Assembly: GCA_030616695.1 (NCBI GenBank)
Contig: JAUWWU010000003.1
Coordinates: 1 to 15,415, forward strand
Length of the DNA: 15,415 nt
Direction: 5' to 3'
Source: Candidatus Omnitrophota bacterium
GTDB lineage: Bacteria; Omnitrophota; Gorgyraeia; JAHIPI01
The translations under genes and the position numbers were made by a program. A model generated the notes under the pieces. That model saw only the letters and a list, made by a program, of their open reading frames with translations, was not told where the DNA came from and did no database searches. Positions 6,924 through 15,012 of this stretch are shown here, piece by piece (the first letter of the stretch is position 1; every line of letters starts with the position of its first letter).

Positions 6924-6939
6924 ACCCAATATATAGTGT
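6924..6939. promoter_or_regulatory. NrdR box, proximal (strong copy)
   Basis: ACCCAATATATAGTGT matches the NrdR consensus ACACWATATATWGTGT at 15 of 16 positions. It ends 7 bp before the nrdJ -35 hexamer, well placed for the ATP-cone repressor NrdR to control transcription in response to nucleotide levels. Confidence 0.85.
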
Positions 6940-6946
6940 TTCACCC

Positions 6947-6975
6947 TTGACATTTTAACATTTTTGTGGTATATA
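6947..6975 (+). promoter_or_regulatory. nrdJ promoter
   Basis: A perfect TTGACA at 6947-6952 and TATATA at 6970-6975 with a 17-nt spacer. Transcription would start near 6982 and give an AT-rich leader of about 60 nt. The two NrdR boxes lie directly upstream. Confidence 0.75.
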
Positions 6976-7042
6976 TTTTTAATAGGTTATTTTTTTAGTT
7001 TATAAAAATATAAAAATTCGCAATTTTTTACGGAGGTTTATC

Positions 7043-10000
7043 ATGGCGGAAATAGGCGGCAAACTGGACATATCCGAGAATTCCAGGAGGGTTCTTGAGA
7101 AAAGATACCTCAAGAAGGATAAGGACAATAAAGTAATAGAGACTCCCGCCGGAATGTTTAGGAGGGTGGCGCAGAATATCGCGAAAGCGGATCAAAATTA
7201 CGCAAAAAAAGCCGATTTAAAAAAGACAGAGGATGAATTTTATTCCATTATGTCGAGATTGGAATTTCTGCCGAACAGCCCCACGCTTATGAACGCCGGC
7301 AAGGAACTGCAACAGCTAAGCGCGTGTTTCGTTTTGCCTGTCAGGGATTCGATGGAGGGTATATTTGACAGTTTGAAGTCAGCCGCACTTATACATAAAT
7401 CAGGGGGAGGGACAGGGTTTTCATTCTCGAGCCTAAGGCCGAAAAGCAGCGTCGTAAGGTCGACCGGCGGCGTAGCAAGCGGCCCCGTTTCGTTCATGAA
7501 GGTTTTTGACGCCGCCACCCAGGCGGTAAAACAGGGCGGCGCGCGCAGGGGCGCGAATATGGGCATATTGAAAGTGGACCATCCCGATATCCTCGAATTC
7601 ATCACCTGCAAGGAGAATAACAAAGATATCACAAATTTCAATATCTCCGTGATGGTCACCGACAAGTTTATGGAAGAAATGGAGAAGGGCCGGCCGTATC
7701 CGCTCATAGACCCTCACTCGAGAAAGAAGACGGGCGAATTGAATGCGAGAGAGGTCTTCGAGCTCATAGTCAAAATGGCGTGGAAGAACGGAGAACCCGG
7801 CATAGTATTTATCGACAGGTTGAATAAAGATAATCCTACCCCTAAATCCGGCATGATCGAATCCACTAATCCTTGCGTTACCGGCAATACTTTCGTATCT
7901 ACACAAAAGGGGCTGGTGAAAATAAAAGACCTCGCCGAACATTATAATAAAAGTGGCATAAACATATTTACCGATGATAGAGTTTTAGACATTCTTTACG
8001 ATAGCGAAGAATCAGGTAATTTAGCGGTGAAAACAAGATCGGCCCTTTCTTTAAACCGGATTTCCGCAGCTTTTAAAACAGGGGTAAAGCCCGTATTAAG
8101 GGTGACAACAGAATCCGGGTTCGAATTAATCGCCACTCATGACCATAAGATCATGGCGCCGAACGGATGGGTTAAAGCCGGAGATTTAAAACCGGGCGAT
8201 CAAGTTCTTATCCAATCGGGCTCAGGCCAATTTAATCCTAATAATGAACTTCCTTTTAATGTTCGAAATGAACATACAGGAGAAAATGGAAGAACATATA
8301 AACTTAATTTACCCGATAAGTGGTCAAGAGAACTAGGACAAGTTTTAGGCTGGCTTGTAGGTGACGGTTGGTTAAGAGATCAGGATGAGAACTGTCGTGT
8401 AGGTTTTACATTTAGTCAGGATGATAAAGAGACTCTCGACTATATAAAGCCTATTATAAATGGCTTTTATGGATATGATATCAAGGAAGTATTAAGGGAA
8501 AATAATGTATATCACCTTTCATACCATAGTAAGTATTTTGTTGAATTCTTCAAATGTTTGGGAGTTAAGCCATGGCAGTCAGAGCAAAAGGAGGTACCCG
8601 ATTCAATTTATACAGCACCGGAGGAAGCTGTAATTGCATTCTTGCAAGGGTTGTTTAGCGCTGATGGTACAATTAGAGATAGCCTCAAGAGTGCAAGTGA
8701 TTGGATAGCTCTGTCTTCCAAAAGTAAGAGACTTTTGAAAGACGTTCAAATTCTTCTTTTGAATTTAGGGATAAAAAGTACTATTTTCAATCGTTCAAGG
8801 ACACCGAGTATTAAATTTTCTTATATTAACAAAACCGGCGAGGAAAAATCGTACGAATGTGATGGTGTGTTATATGAATTAGGAGTCTTTGGGGAAAGTT
8901 TAGATAAATTTAAAGAAAAAATAAATTTTCTTCAAGAAAAGAAAAGGCAAAGATTAGAGAAGATTAGAAGAAAGTTGAGGAGACCCCAAGAGTTTATAGA
9001 GACAATAAAGAGAATTAAATATATAGGAGAAAAAGAGGTTTATAATTTAACCGAACCGATGACGCATTCTATGATTGTTAATGGGTTTGTGACCCGGCAA
9101 TGCGGTGAGCAGCCGCTCCTGCCTTATGAAAGCTGCAATCTGGGCTCCATAGACCTGTCGAAGATGGTTTCGGAAAATAACATTGACTGGAAAAAGCTTG
9201 CCAGGACCGTAGAGGCCGCCGCGCACTTCCTGGATAACGTTATAGACATGAATAAATTTCCCCTTGCCCTGATCCGCGAAAAAACGCGCGAAAACAGAAA
9301 GATCGGCCTGGGCGTTATGGGGTTTGCCGATATGCTTATAAAGTTGGGGATTCCCTATGATTCGGATGAGGCGCTTGAGAAGGCGGAAGATATTATGAGA
9401 TTCATCCTTGAAAATGCCGAAAAGGCCTCGGCGGAACTTGCCGAAAAGAGAGGAGTATTCCCGAATTTTGCGGACAGTATTTATAGCAAAAGTAAACGCG
9501 GATTAAGGAATGCCACGCTTACCACCATCGCCCCGACGGGGACGTTGAGCATAATAGCGAATTCTTCAAGCGGCATAGAGCCTATTTTCGCGGTCTCGTA
9601 TATAAGAAACGTCATGGATAACGATGAGCTCGTAGAGGTGCATCCGTTATTTCTTAAGATGGCGAAGGAAAGAGGCTTCTATTCGACCGAGTTGATGAAA
9701 GAGATAGCGGAAAAGGGCGGCATACAGGATTTTGAAGAGATACCTGATGACGTTAAGAGGCTATTCCGCACGTCGCTCGATATCTCTCCGGAATATCATA
9801 TAAAGATGCAGGCCGCATTTCAGCGCTACACCAATAACGCCGTTTCGAAGACAATAAATTTTCCGAACAGCGCTACTGTGGACGACGTCAGGAAGACCTA
9901 TATGCTGGCATATCAGAACGGCTGTAAGGGCATAACGATTTATAGAGACAAGAGCAGGGAAGAGCAGGTCCTTAATATAGGTAAGGTCAATAAGGCAAGT

Positions 10001-10585
10001 CCGGGCGCACAGGAGATCGGTCAGGAGGAGGCATTGGGCGCGGAGCTAAAGCCTAAACCGCGCAATGTAGTAACTCACGGGACGACTACAAAAGTAAGCA
10101 CGGGCTGCGGAAATCTATATGTTACTATCAATAATGATGACGCCGGCAGGCCGTTTGAGGTATTTATGCAGATGGGAAAGGCCGGCGGCTGCGCCATGAG
10201 CCAGCTGGAGGCTATAGGCAGATTGGTTTCCCTTGCCCTTAGAATAGGGGTGAGCCTGGATTCTATAATCGGCCAGCTGAGGGGTATCCGCTGTCCGTCG
10301 CCGAGCTGGGAAAAAGGCGGCAGCAGGATATTTTCCTGCAGTGATGCCATAGCCCGTGTCATAGAAAGGCGCATGTCGGATAATCAGGAGAAGAAGACCT
10401 CGAACGAAAAGGTGCTGGAGGAGAATGCGGAGCGTCTTGGCACCTCATTCGGGTCGGGCAAAACAACAGGCGCGACTAAAACCATGACCGGCAGCGTCGT
10501 AGGGGTCTGCCCCGATTGCGGGGCCGCTTTAAGGCACGTAGAAGGATGCCAGGTCTGCAACTCCTGCGGCTATTCCAAATGTTGA
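7043..10585 (+). CDS. nrdJ: Class II (B12-dependent) ribonucleotide reductase with an intein
   Basis: Reduces ribonucleotides to deoxyribonucleotides with adenosylcobalamin as radical source. The precursor is 1180 residues; without the intein (278-686) it is 771, normal for NrdJ. The N-extein has NSPTLMNAG, then SAC with Cys95 as one of the redox cysteine pair, and the GGGTG segment. The active site N-P-C-G-E is split by the intein: Asn-Pro ends at 277 and the thiyl-radical Cys is residue 687. The C-extein continues PYESCNLGS and has the PTGTLS motif. The C-terminal tail at 1156-1180 has six cysteines (CPDC ... CNSC ... KC), typical of the NrdJ reducing tail. The start has GGAGG at 7032-7036. 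It is controlled by the NrdR-box promoter and overlaps apgM by 7 nt. Activity needs protein splicing. Confidence 0.96.
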   Translation: MAEIGGKLDISENSRRVLEKRYLKKDKDNKVIETPAGMFRRVAQNIAKADQNYAKKADLKKTEDEFYSIMSRLEFLPNSPTLMNAGKELQQLSACFVLPVRDSMEGIFDSLKSAALIHKSGGGTGFSFSSLRPKSSVVRSTGGVASGPVSFMKVFDAATQAVKQGGARRGANMGILKVDHPDILEFITCKENNKDITNFNISVMVTDKFMEEMEKGRPYPLIDPHSRKKTGELNAREVFELIVKMAWKNGEPGIVFIDRLNKDNPTPKSGMIESTNPCVTGNTFVSTQKGLVKIKDLAEHYNKSGINIFTDDRVLDILYDSEESGNLAVKTRSALSLNRISAAFKTGVKPVLRVTTESGFELIATHDHKIMAPNGWVKAGDLKPGDQVLIQSGSGQFNPNNELPFNVRNEHTGENGRTYKLNLPDKWSRELGQVLGWLVGDGWLRDQDENCRVGFTFSQDDKETLDYIKPIINGFYGYDIKEVLRENNVYHLSYHSKYFVEFFKCLGVKPWQSEQKEVPDSIYTAPEEAVIAFLQGLFSADGTIRDSLKSASDWIALSSKSKRLLKDVQILLLNLGIKSTIFNRSRTPSIKFSYINKTGEEKSYECDGVLYELGVFGESLDKFKEKINFLQEKKRQRLEKIRRKLRRPQEFIETIKRIKYIGEKEVYNLTEPMTHSMIVNGFVTRQCGEQPLLPYESCNLGSIDLSKMVSENNIDWKKLARTVEAAAHFLDNVIDMNKFPLALIREKTRENRKIGLGVMGFADMLIKLGIPYDSDEALEKAEDIMRFILENAEKASAELAEKRGVFPNFADSIYSKSKRGLRNATLTTIAPTGTLSIIANSSSGIEPIFAVSYIRNVMDNDELVEVHPLFLKMAKERGFYSTELMKEIAEKGGIQDFEEIPDDVKRLFRTSLDISPEYHIKMQAAFQRYTNNAVSKTINFPNSATVDDVRKTYMLAYQNGCKGITIYRDKSREEQVLNIGKVNKASPGAQEIGQEEALGAELKPKPRNVVTHGTTTKVSTGCGNLYVTINNDDAGRPFEVFMQMGKAGGCAMSQLEAIGRLVSLALRIGVSLDSIIGQLRGIRCPSPSWEKGGSRIFSCSDAIARVIERRMSDNQEKKTSNEKVLEENAERLGTSFGSGKTTGATKTMTGSVVGVCPDCGAALRHVEGCQVCNSCGYSKC
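7874..9100 (+). mobile_element. Intein with LAGLIDADG homing endonuclease inside nrdJ
   Basis: A 409-residue in-frame insertion (precursor residues 278-686) that self-excises. Block A begins at Cys278 (CVTGNTFV). Block B is ATHDHK with Thr365 and His368. The endonuclease motifs are LGWLVGDGW at 435-443 and LQGLFSADG at 534-542. Block F is near VYNL and block G is VNGFVTRQ, followed by extein Cys687. The usual C-terminal His-Asn is Arg-Gln. C-terminal Gln inteins are a known rare class. The splicing part has a base composition near the host (27 of 60 G/C at 8041-8100, 29 of 60 at 8161-8220), but the endonuclease part is AT-rich (20 of 60 at 8281-8340, 18 of 60 at 8761-8820) against 34 of 60 in the extein at 9181-9240. 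Confidence 0.95.
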
Positions 10586-11865
10586 AGAAGTTACTATACG
10601 TGATACTTGACGGAGTCGGCGATCTACCCATAGAGGAGCTTGGTAAAAAGACTCCGCTTGAGGCAGCAGATACTCCCAATATGGACAGACTTGCCTCAGA
10701 AGGAAAGGCAGGTTTTGTTTATACCGTAGGAGAAGGCATAGCCCCGGAGTCGGATATAGGGGTAATAAGTATCCTCGGTTACGATGCTCATAAGTATTAT
10801 ACCGGCAGAGGGCCGCTTGAGTCTTACGCGGAAGGATTGGAAGTAAATGACGGCGACCTCGCCTATAGGGTTAATTTCGCAACGAAGGAAATAGATAGCA
10901 ATAAGATCATTGATAGAAGGGTGGGGAGAAACCTTACTACTGAGGAGGCAACGGCATTAGCCGGGGAGATTAATACAAAGGTAAAGCTGACCTCTGCGCC
11001 CGCAAAGTTTCATTTTAAGAACACTATAGGCCACAGGGGCGTTTTGGTGATAAAAAGGCAGGGCGGCAAATTGTCCGCAGAAGTCACAAACACTGACCCC
11101 GCATACGGAAGGGAAGGTGTTTTCGGAGTCGCCAAAGCCAAATTCGAAAAGGTCCTTCTTGAATGCGAGCCCGTGGCCGGACACCGGGATTCCGAAGAGG
11201 CAAGAATTGCGTCTGAACTTACGAACGAATTTATAGAAAAAAGCACAGCCGTTTTGAATGAATCGCCGGTTAACAGGAAACGCGCGAAGGAGAATAAGCT
11301 CGTCGGCAACCTGATCCTCACGCGGGATGCGGGCGACAGGCTGCCGAAATTCCCGGATTTAAGCAAGAAATATAATAAGCGTTTTGGCTGTTTCGTAGAG
11401 ATGCCGGTCGAAAGGGGAATAGCCCTTCTTACGGGGATGGAGATAGTGGACCTGCCGCTTCCTTCGGGAGACCTTAAAAAAGACTATGTCCTGCGTTCGA
11501 AAAAGGTATTAAACGCCCTTAAGGATTTTGATTGCCTTTACATCCATATAAAAGGGCCGGATGAGCCCGCGCACGACGGCGATTTTATGAAGAAAAAAGA
11601 ATCGATAGAATTGATAGACAAATACTTCTTCGGCGAGATCCTTCCGAAACTAAATATGAAGGATACCGTTATAGCCATCACTGCCGACCATGCCACGCCG
11701 TGCAAGGTGAAGGCGCATTCCGCCGACCCCGTCCCTCTTCTCGTTGCGGGAGGAGGGGTTTCGCCTGATGGCCTGAAATCTTTCGGGGAAAGCGAATCCC
11801 GCAAAGGCAGCCTCGGCAAGATGACCGGCCCCGAAATCGTCCCCCTCCTCATGAAACTCCTTTGA
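10579..11865 (+). CDS. apgM: 2,3-bisphosphoglycerate-independent phosphoglycerate mutase, archaeal type
   Basis: Interconverts 3- and 2-phosphoglycerate in glycolysis/gluconeogenesis; a metal-dependent enzyme of the alkaline phosphatase superfamily, cytosolic. At 428 residues it is near the family's usual length. The N-terminus LLYVILDGVGDLP has the metal-binding Asp11. PESDIG carries the Ser nucleophile (Ser58) with Asp59, followed by ILGYD and the YTGRGPLE signature. Near the end TADHATPCKVKAHSADPVP holds the other metal-binding Asp and His residues. I start it at ATG 10579, which overlaps the nrdJ stop by 7 nt, so translation is probably coupled. A further 21 codons upstream in frame lie inside nrdJ and encode an Arg-rich tail-like stretch, not conserved enzyme. 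Its stop codon is partly formed by the repeat starting at 11864. Confidence 0.93.
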   Translation: MLKKLLYVILDGVGDLPIEELGKKTPLEAADTPNMDRLASEGKAGFVYTVGEGIAPESDIGVISILGYDAHKYYTGRGPLESYAEGLEVNDGDLAYRVNFATKEIDSNKIIDRRVGRNLTTEEATALAGEINTKVKLTSAPAKFHFKNTIGHRGVLVIKRQGGKLSAEVTNTDPAYGREGVFGVAKAKFEKVLLECEPVAGHRDSEEARIASELTNEFIEKSTAVLNESPVNRKRAKENKLVGNLILTRDAGDRLPKFPDLSKKYNKRFGCFVEMPVERGIALLTGMEIVDLPLPSGDLKKDYVLRSKKVLNALKDFDCLYIHIKGPDEPAHDGDFMKKKESIELIDKYFFGEILPKLNMKDTVIAITADHATPCKVKAHSADPVPLLVAGGGVSPDGLKSFGESESRKGSLGKMTGPEIVPLLMKLL

Positions 11866-12009
11866 GACGTTTTCCAACCCAAAGCGGAGACGTTTTCCAA
11901 CTTAAAGCGGAAACTGTCCCCTTTAAGGGGGGCACCTTCCGCCTTGGAATGAAGACACTTTCCGCTTTGGGTTTGGGGCAGCTTCCCGATTGAGTTGGAA
12001 AACGTCTCC
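11864..12009. repeat. Nested palindromic element at the apgM stop codon
   Basis: It starts with two tandem 23-bp units (11864-11886 and 11887-11909; 2 mismatches), each beginning GAGACGTTTTCCAAC. The far end has the complement: 11886-11901 pairs perfectly with 11994-12009 (16 bp). Inside, CCCAAAGCGGA at 11878-11888 pairs with 11961-11971, AAAGCGGAAA at 11904-11913 pairs with 11959-11968, and CCCCTTTAAGGGG at 11918-11930 is a palindrome. No protein is coded. The layout fits a MITE/REPIN-like non-autonomous element; that class is inference. Confidence 0.8.
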
Positions 12010-12054
12010 AAAATCTCCAAAATCTATCCAAAATCTACATGACACCTAAAATCC

Positions 12055-12083
12055 TTGCCTTGTAGATATAATTATGATACAAT
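12055..12083 (+). promoter_or_regulatory. purH promoter
   Basis: TTGCCT at 12055-12060 and TACAAT at 12078-12083 with a 17-nt spacer; the start would be near 12090, about 20 nt before the purH ATG. It lies just outside the palindromic element. Confidence 0.55.
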
Positions 12084-12108
12084 CAAGCCCTCACTTTTGG
12101 AGGTATGT

Positions 12109-13683
12109 ATGAGGGTGAAAAGGGCGCTTATAAGCGTTTGGGATAAGACAGGCCTCGATGATTTCGTGAAAGGCCTTGATAAGCTCGGCATCGAGATACT
12201 TTCGACGGGCGGGACCGCAGAATTTATAAAGGCACTCGGCGTCAAGGTGAGGGATGTATCCGATTATACGGGATTTCCCGAGATAATGGACGGCCGGGTT
12301 AAGACACTGCATCCTAAGATACACGGAGCCCTTCTGGCGCTTCGCGGGAAAAATGAGCATATGCGGCAGGCGGAGGAGCATGGTATCGAACTTATCGACA
12401 TGGCCGTAGTAAACCTCTATCCCTTTGCAGATACAATATCGAAGGAAGGTGTTACTCTTGAAGAGGCGATAGAGCAAATAGATATCGGCGGGCCGTCGAT
12501 GCTGCGAAGCGCGGCCAAGAATTTCAAAAATGTTGCGGTAGTGTCCAGCCCTTCTATATACGGCGATGTCCTGCGCGAGCTTGAAAAGAACGATTGCTCT
12601 CTAAACAATAATACACTGCTTACGTTAGCTTTGGATGCATTCAAAAAAACATCGGGATATGACAGCGCCATCCTGCGCTATTTAAAAGGACAGGCAGGCA
12701 GCGTATCGGCTCCTTCGTGCGGCCTCTTCCCGGAGGCTATGAGCAAGGACTTCAGTAAAATACAGGACCTGCGATACGGGGAGAATCCCCACCAGAAAGC
12801 AGCTTTTTATAAAGACGGCTCTTCAACAAAACTGCCGTCTTTGACTTCGGCCAGACAGCTGCACGGTAAAGAGTTATCTTTCAATAACATTATAGACCTC
12901 AACGCAGCGCTGGAGCTTTCCTCTGAATTCAACGAAGCGGCGGCATGCATTATAAAACACGCCACCCCCTGCGGCGTCGCGGCGGGAGAAGAATTGAAAA
13001 ATGTTTTCATCGATGCCCTTAATTGCGACAGGATGAGCGCTTTCGGCGGGATAATAGGGTTGAATAGAAAAGTCGACGAAGCCGTTGCCATAGAGATAGC
13101 GGAAGCGGGCTTTCTGGAGTGCATCATAGCGCCCGGCTACGACGAAAAAGCGCTTAAGATCCTCACCAAAAAGAAAAACCTGCGCATTATAGAGGCAAAG
13201 CGCGGCGAAGGGAGTTTAGCCGCCGGTGATTTAGATTTAAAACAGGTGTCGGGCGGCGTGCTTTTTCAGGAAAAAGATAAAACTGACGTTAGAAAGAAAG
13301 ACCTCAAAGTAATCACGAAAAAACGCCCTACGGACAGCGAGGTCGATTCGCTCTATTTTGCGTGGAAGGTGGTCAAGCACGTGAAATCGAACGCGATTGT
13401 GTTATGCAAAGGCAAAAAGACCGTCGGAATAGGAGCAGGCCAGATGTCCAGGGTCGACTCGGCGCTAATAGCCGTAAGGAAAGCGGGCAAAAAGGCCAAA
13501 GGCTCGGTGCTTGCCAGCGACGCCTTTTTTCCTAAAGCCGACTCCATAGAAGCGGTTTCCAGGGCAGGCATAACATCCGTTATACAGCCTGGTGGTTCGC
13601 TCGCGGACCGGGAAATAATAGACGCGGCCGATAAAGCGGGCATAAGCATGGTCTTTACCGGCATCAGGCATTTCAGGCATTAA
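12109..13683 (+). CDS. purH: Bifunctional AICAR transformylase / IMP cyclohydrolase
   Basis: Catalyses the last two steps of purine synthesis: formylation of AICAR with 10-formyl-tetrahydrofolate, then ring closure to IMP. At 524 residues it is the usual length. The N-terminal cyclohydrolase (MGS-like) domain starts ALISVWDKTGL, with STGGT at 32-36 and the MDGRVKTLHPKIHG stretch. The transformylase domain shows RYGENPHQ, then KHATPCG at 283-289 with the catalytic Lys-His pair, and ends in the conserved P-G-G-S ... FTGIRHFRH. The start ATG 12109 is set by GGAGG at 12099-12103; an in-frame ATG 18 codons earlier overlaps the promoter and adds no family residues. folC follows after 9 nt, so they are probably co-transcribed. 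Confidence 0.97.
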   Translation: MRVKRALISVWDKTGLDDFVKGLDKLGIEILSTGGTAEFIKALGVKVRDVSDYTGFPEIMDGRVKTLHPKIHGALLALRGKNEHMRQAEEHGIELIDMAVVNLYPFADTISKEGVTLEEAIEQIDIGGPSMLRSAAKNFKNVAVVSSPSIYGDVLRELEKNDCSLNNNTLLTLALDAFKKTSGYDSAILRYLKGQAGSVSAPSCGLFPEAMSKDFSKIQDLRYGENPHQKAAFYKDGSSTKLPSLTSARQLHGKELSFNNIIDLNAALELSSEFNEAAACIIKHATPCGVAAGEELKNVFIDALNCDRMSAFGGIIGLNRKVDEAVAIEIAEAGFLECIIAPGYDEKALKILTKKKNLRIIEAKRGEGSLAAGDLDLKQVSGGVLFQEKDKTDVRKKDLKVITKKRPTDSEVDSLYFAWKVVKHVKSNAIVLCKGKKTVGIGAGQMSRVDSALIAVRKAGKKAKGSVLASDAFFPKADSIEAVSRAGITSVIQPGGSLADREIIDAADKAGISMVFTGIRHFRH

Positions 13684-13692
13684 AATACACTG

Positions 13693-15012
13693 ATGACTTA
13701 CCAGGACGCCCTCACATATCTCGACTCTTTAATCAATCACGAAAAAATAAGCGGCTTCGATTATAAAAAATCCTTTAAGCTCGAAAGGATGAAGTCATTC
13801 TCGCGCCTTTTCGGCGATCCCCCAAAGGGCATAAGGGCAATCCACATAAGCGGGACAAAGGGAAAGGGCTCGGTAGCCTCGTTTATAAATTCTATTTTGA
13901 TGGAAGCGGGCTATAAAGTGGGGCTCTATACTTCCCCGCATCTATTTTCGTTCAGGGAGCGCATAAGGATAAACGGTGAGGCGATCGGAGAGAAAAACGT
14001 AGCGCAGTTGATCGGCGAAATAAAGCCGCATATCAAGGCGATGAACAAAAAAGGCAATAGCCCAACGTATTTTGAAGCCTGCACGATGATGGCTTTTTTA
14101 TATTTCAAAAGAGAGAACGTCCAGTTTATGGTGCTGGAAGTCGGCATGGGCGGAAGGCTTGATTCCACGAATATTGTGGAGCCGCTTGTCTCCGTAATAG
14201 CGCCTATAAGTTATGACCATACTCAATATCTCGGCTCCGCTTTAAGCGATATAGCTTTTGAAAAATGCGGCATCATAAAACAGGGCTCTATAGTGATAAG
14301 TTCACCGCAAGATCCCGAGGCAATGGATGTCATAGAGCGGATCTCAAAAGAAAGAAATTCAAGGCTCTATGTAGTGGGCAGGGATATATTTTTTGAGACC
14401 CTTGATTCGGATATGGACGGAGAGAGTTTCAGGCTTATTACTAGATGCGGCGAATATCCGCATTTGCGGATCCGTCTACTCGGCGATTTTCAGGTTGAAA
14501 ACGCCGCCGGCGCAGTGATGGCAGTGGAGGCATTGCGCGCCAGAGATATATTTATAGACGCCGAAGTTATAAAAAGCGGGCTTGGGAAGGCCAGATGGCC
14601 GGGCCGGTTAGGGCTTATAAATAAAAAACCGCTTATCGTTGTAGACGGAGCGCAGGACGTAAACAGCGTTTTAAGGCTGAAAAAGGCGCTAAAGAATAAA
14701 TTCAGCTATAAAAAACTGATCCTCGTCATCGGCGCGATGCAGGATAAGGATATAGACGGCATGTGCCGGGAGTTCGGCGATATAGCGGATTATGTCATAA
14801 CGACAAAAGCCAAAACCGAGCGCGCGTGCCCGCCAAGGACCATCAAGGAAAAAGTGTTGCATTATAATAGCAATATCGGCGTCGTTGCGACAGATTCGGT
14901 GGAGGAAGCGGTGAAAAAAAGCAGGGCGCAGGCGGGCGAAGACGACCTCATCCTCATAACCGGTTCGCTATACGTCGCCGCCGAAGCAATGAAAGGGGAC
15001 GTTTCACCTTAG
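13693..15012 (+). CDS. folC: Folylpolyglutamate synthase / dihydrofolate synthase family protein
   Basis: Adds glutamate to dihydropteroate and/or folates with ATP (Mur-ligase-like fold), keeping folates in the cell. At 439 residues it is typical. The P-loop SGTKGKGS is at 53-60, then the YTSPHL segment, the GMGGRLDSTN motif, and SYDH. The usual DGAHNP of the C-terminal domain reads DGAQDV. The conserved ITGSLY strand is near the end. Whether it has both activities cannot be told. The start lies 9 nt after the purH stop with no strong Shine-Dalgarno, suggesting coupling. The last six codons (Lys-Gly-Asp-Val-Ser-Pro, stop TAG) fall in a 26-bp tandem repeat, so the C-terminus has been rewritten by the element. 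Confidence 0.93.
   Translation: MTYQDALTYLDSLINHEKISGFDYKKSFKLERMKSFSRLFGDPPKGIRAIHISGTKGKGSVASFINSILMEAGYKVGLYTSPHLFSFRERIRINGEAIGEKNVAQLIGEIKPHIKAMNKKGNSPTYFEACTMMAFLYFKRENVQFMVLEVGMGGRLDSTNIVEPLVSVIAPISYDHTQYLGSALSDIAFEKCGIIKQGSIVISSPQDPEAMDVIERISKERNSRLYVVGRDIFFETLDSDMDGESFRLITRCGEYPHLRIRLLGDFQVENAAGAVMAVEALRARDIFIDAEVIKSGLGKARWPGRLGLINKKPLIVVDGAQDVNSVLRLKKALKNKFSYKKLILVIGAMQDKDIDGMCREFGDIADYVITTKAKTERACPPRTIKEKVLHYNSNIGVVATDSVEEAVKKSRAQAGEDDLILITGSLYVAAEAMKGDVSP

Noticed and set aside
6893..6938. Riboswitch-like hairpin (CACTATA ... TATAGTG) upstream of nrdJ
   Set aside because: The pairing halves belong to two NrdR boxes, and the region lies upstream of the promoter, so it would not be in the nrdJ transcript. 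No cobalamin-riboswitch B12 box was seen.
10516..10578. Upstream in-frame extension of apgM
   Set aside because: It lies wholly within the conserved cysteine tail of nrdJ and encodes an Arg-rich stretch in front of the canonical start of the enzyme.
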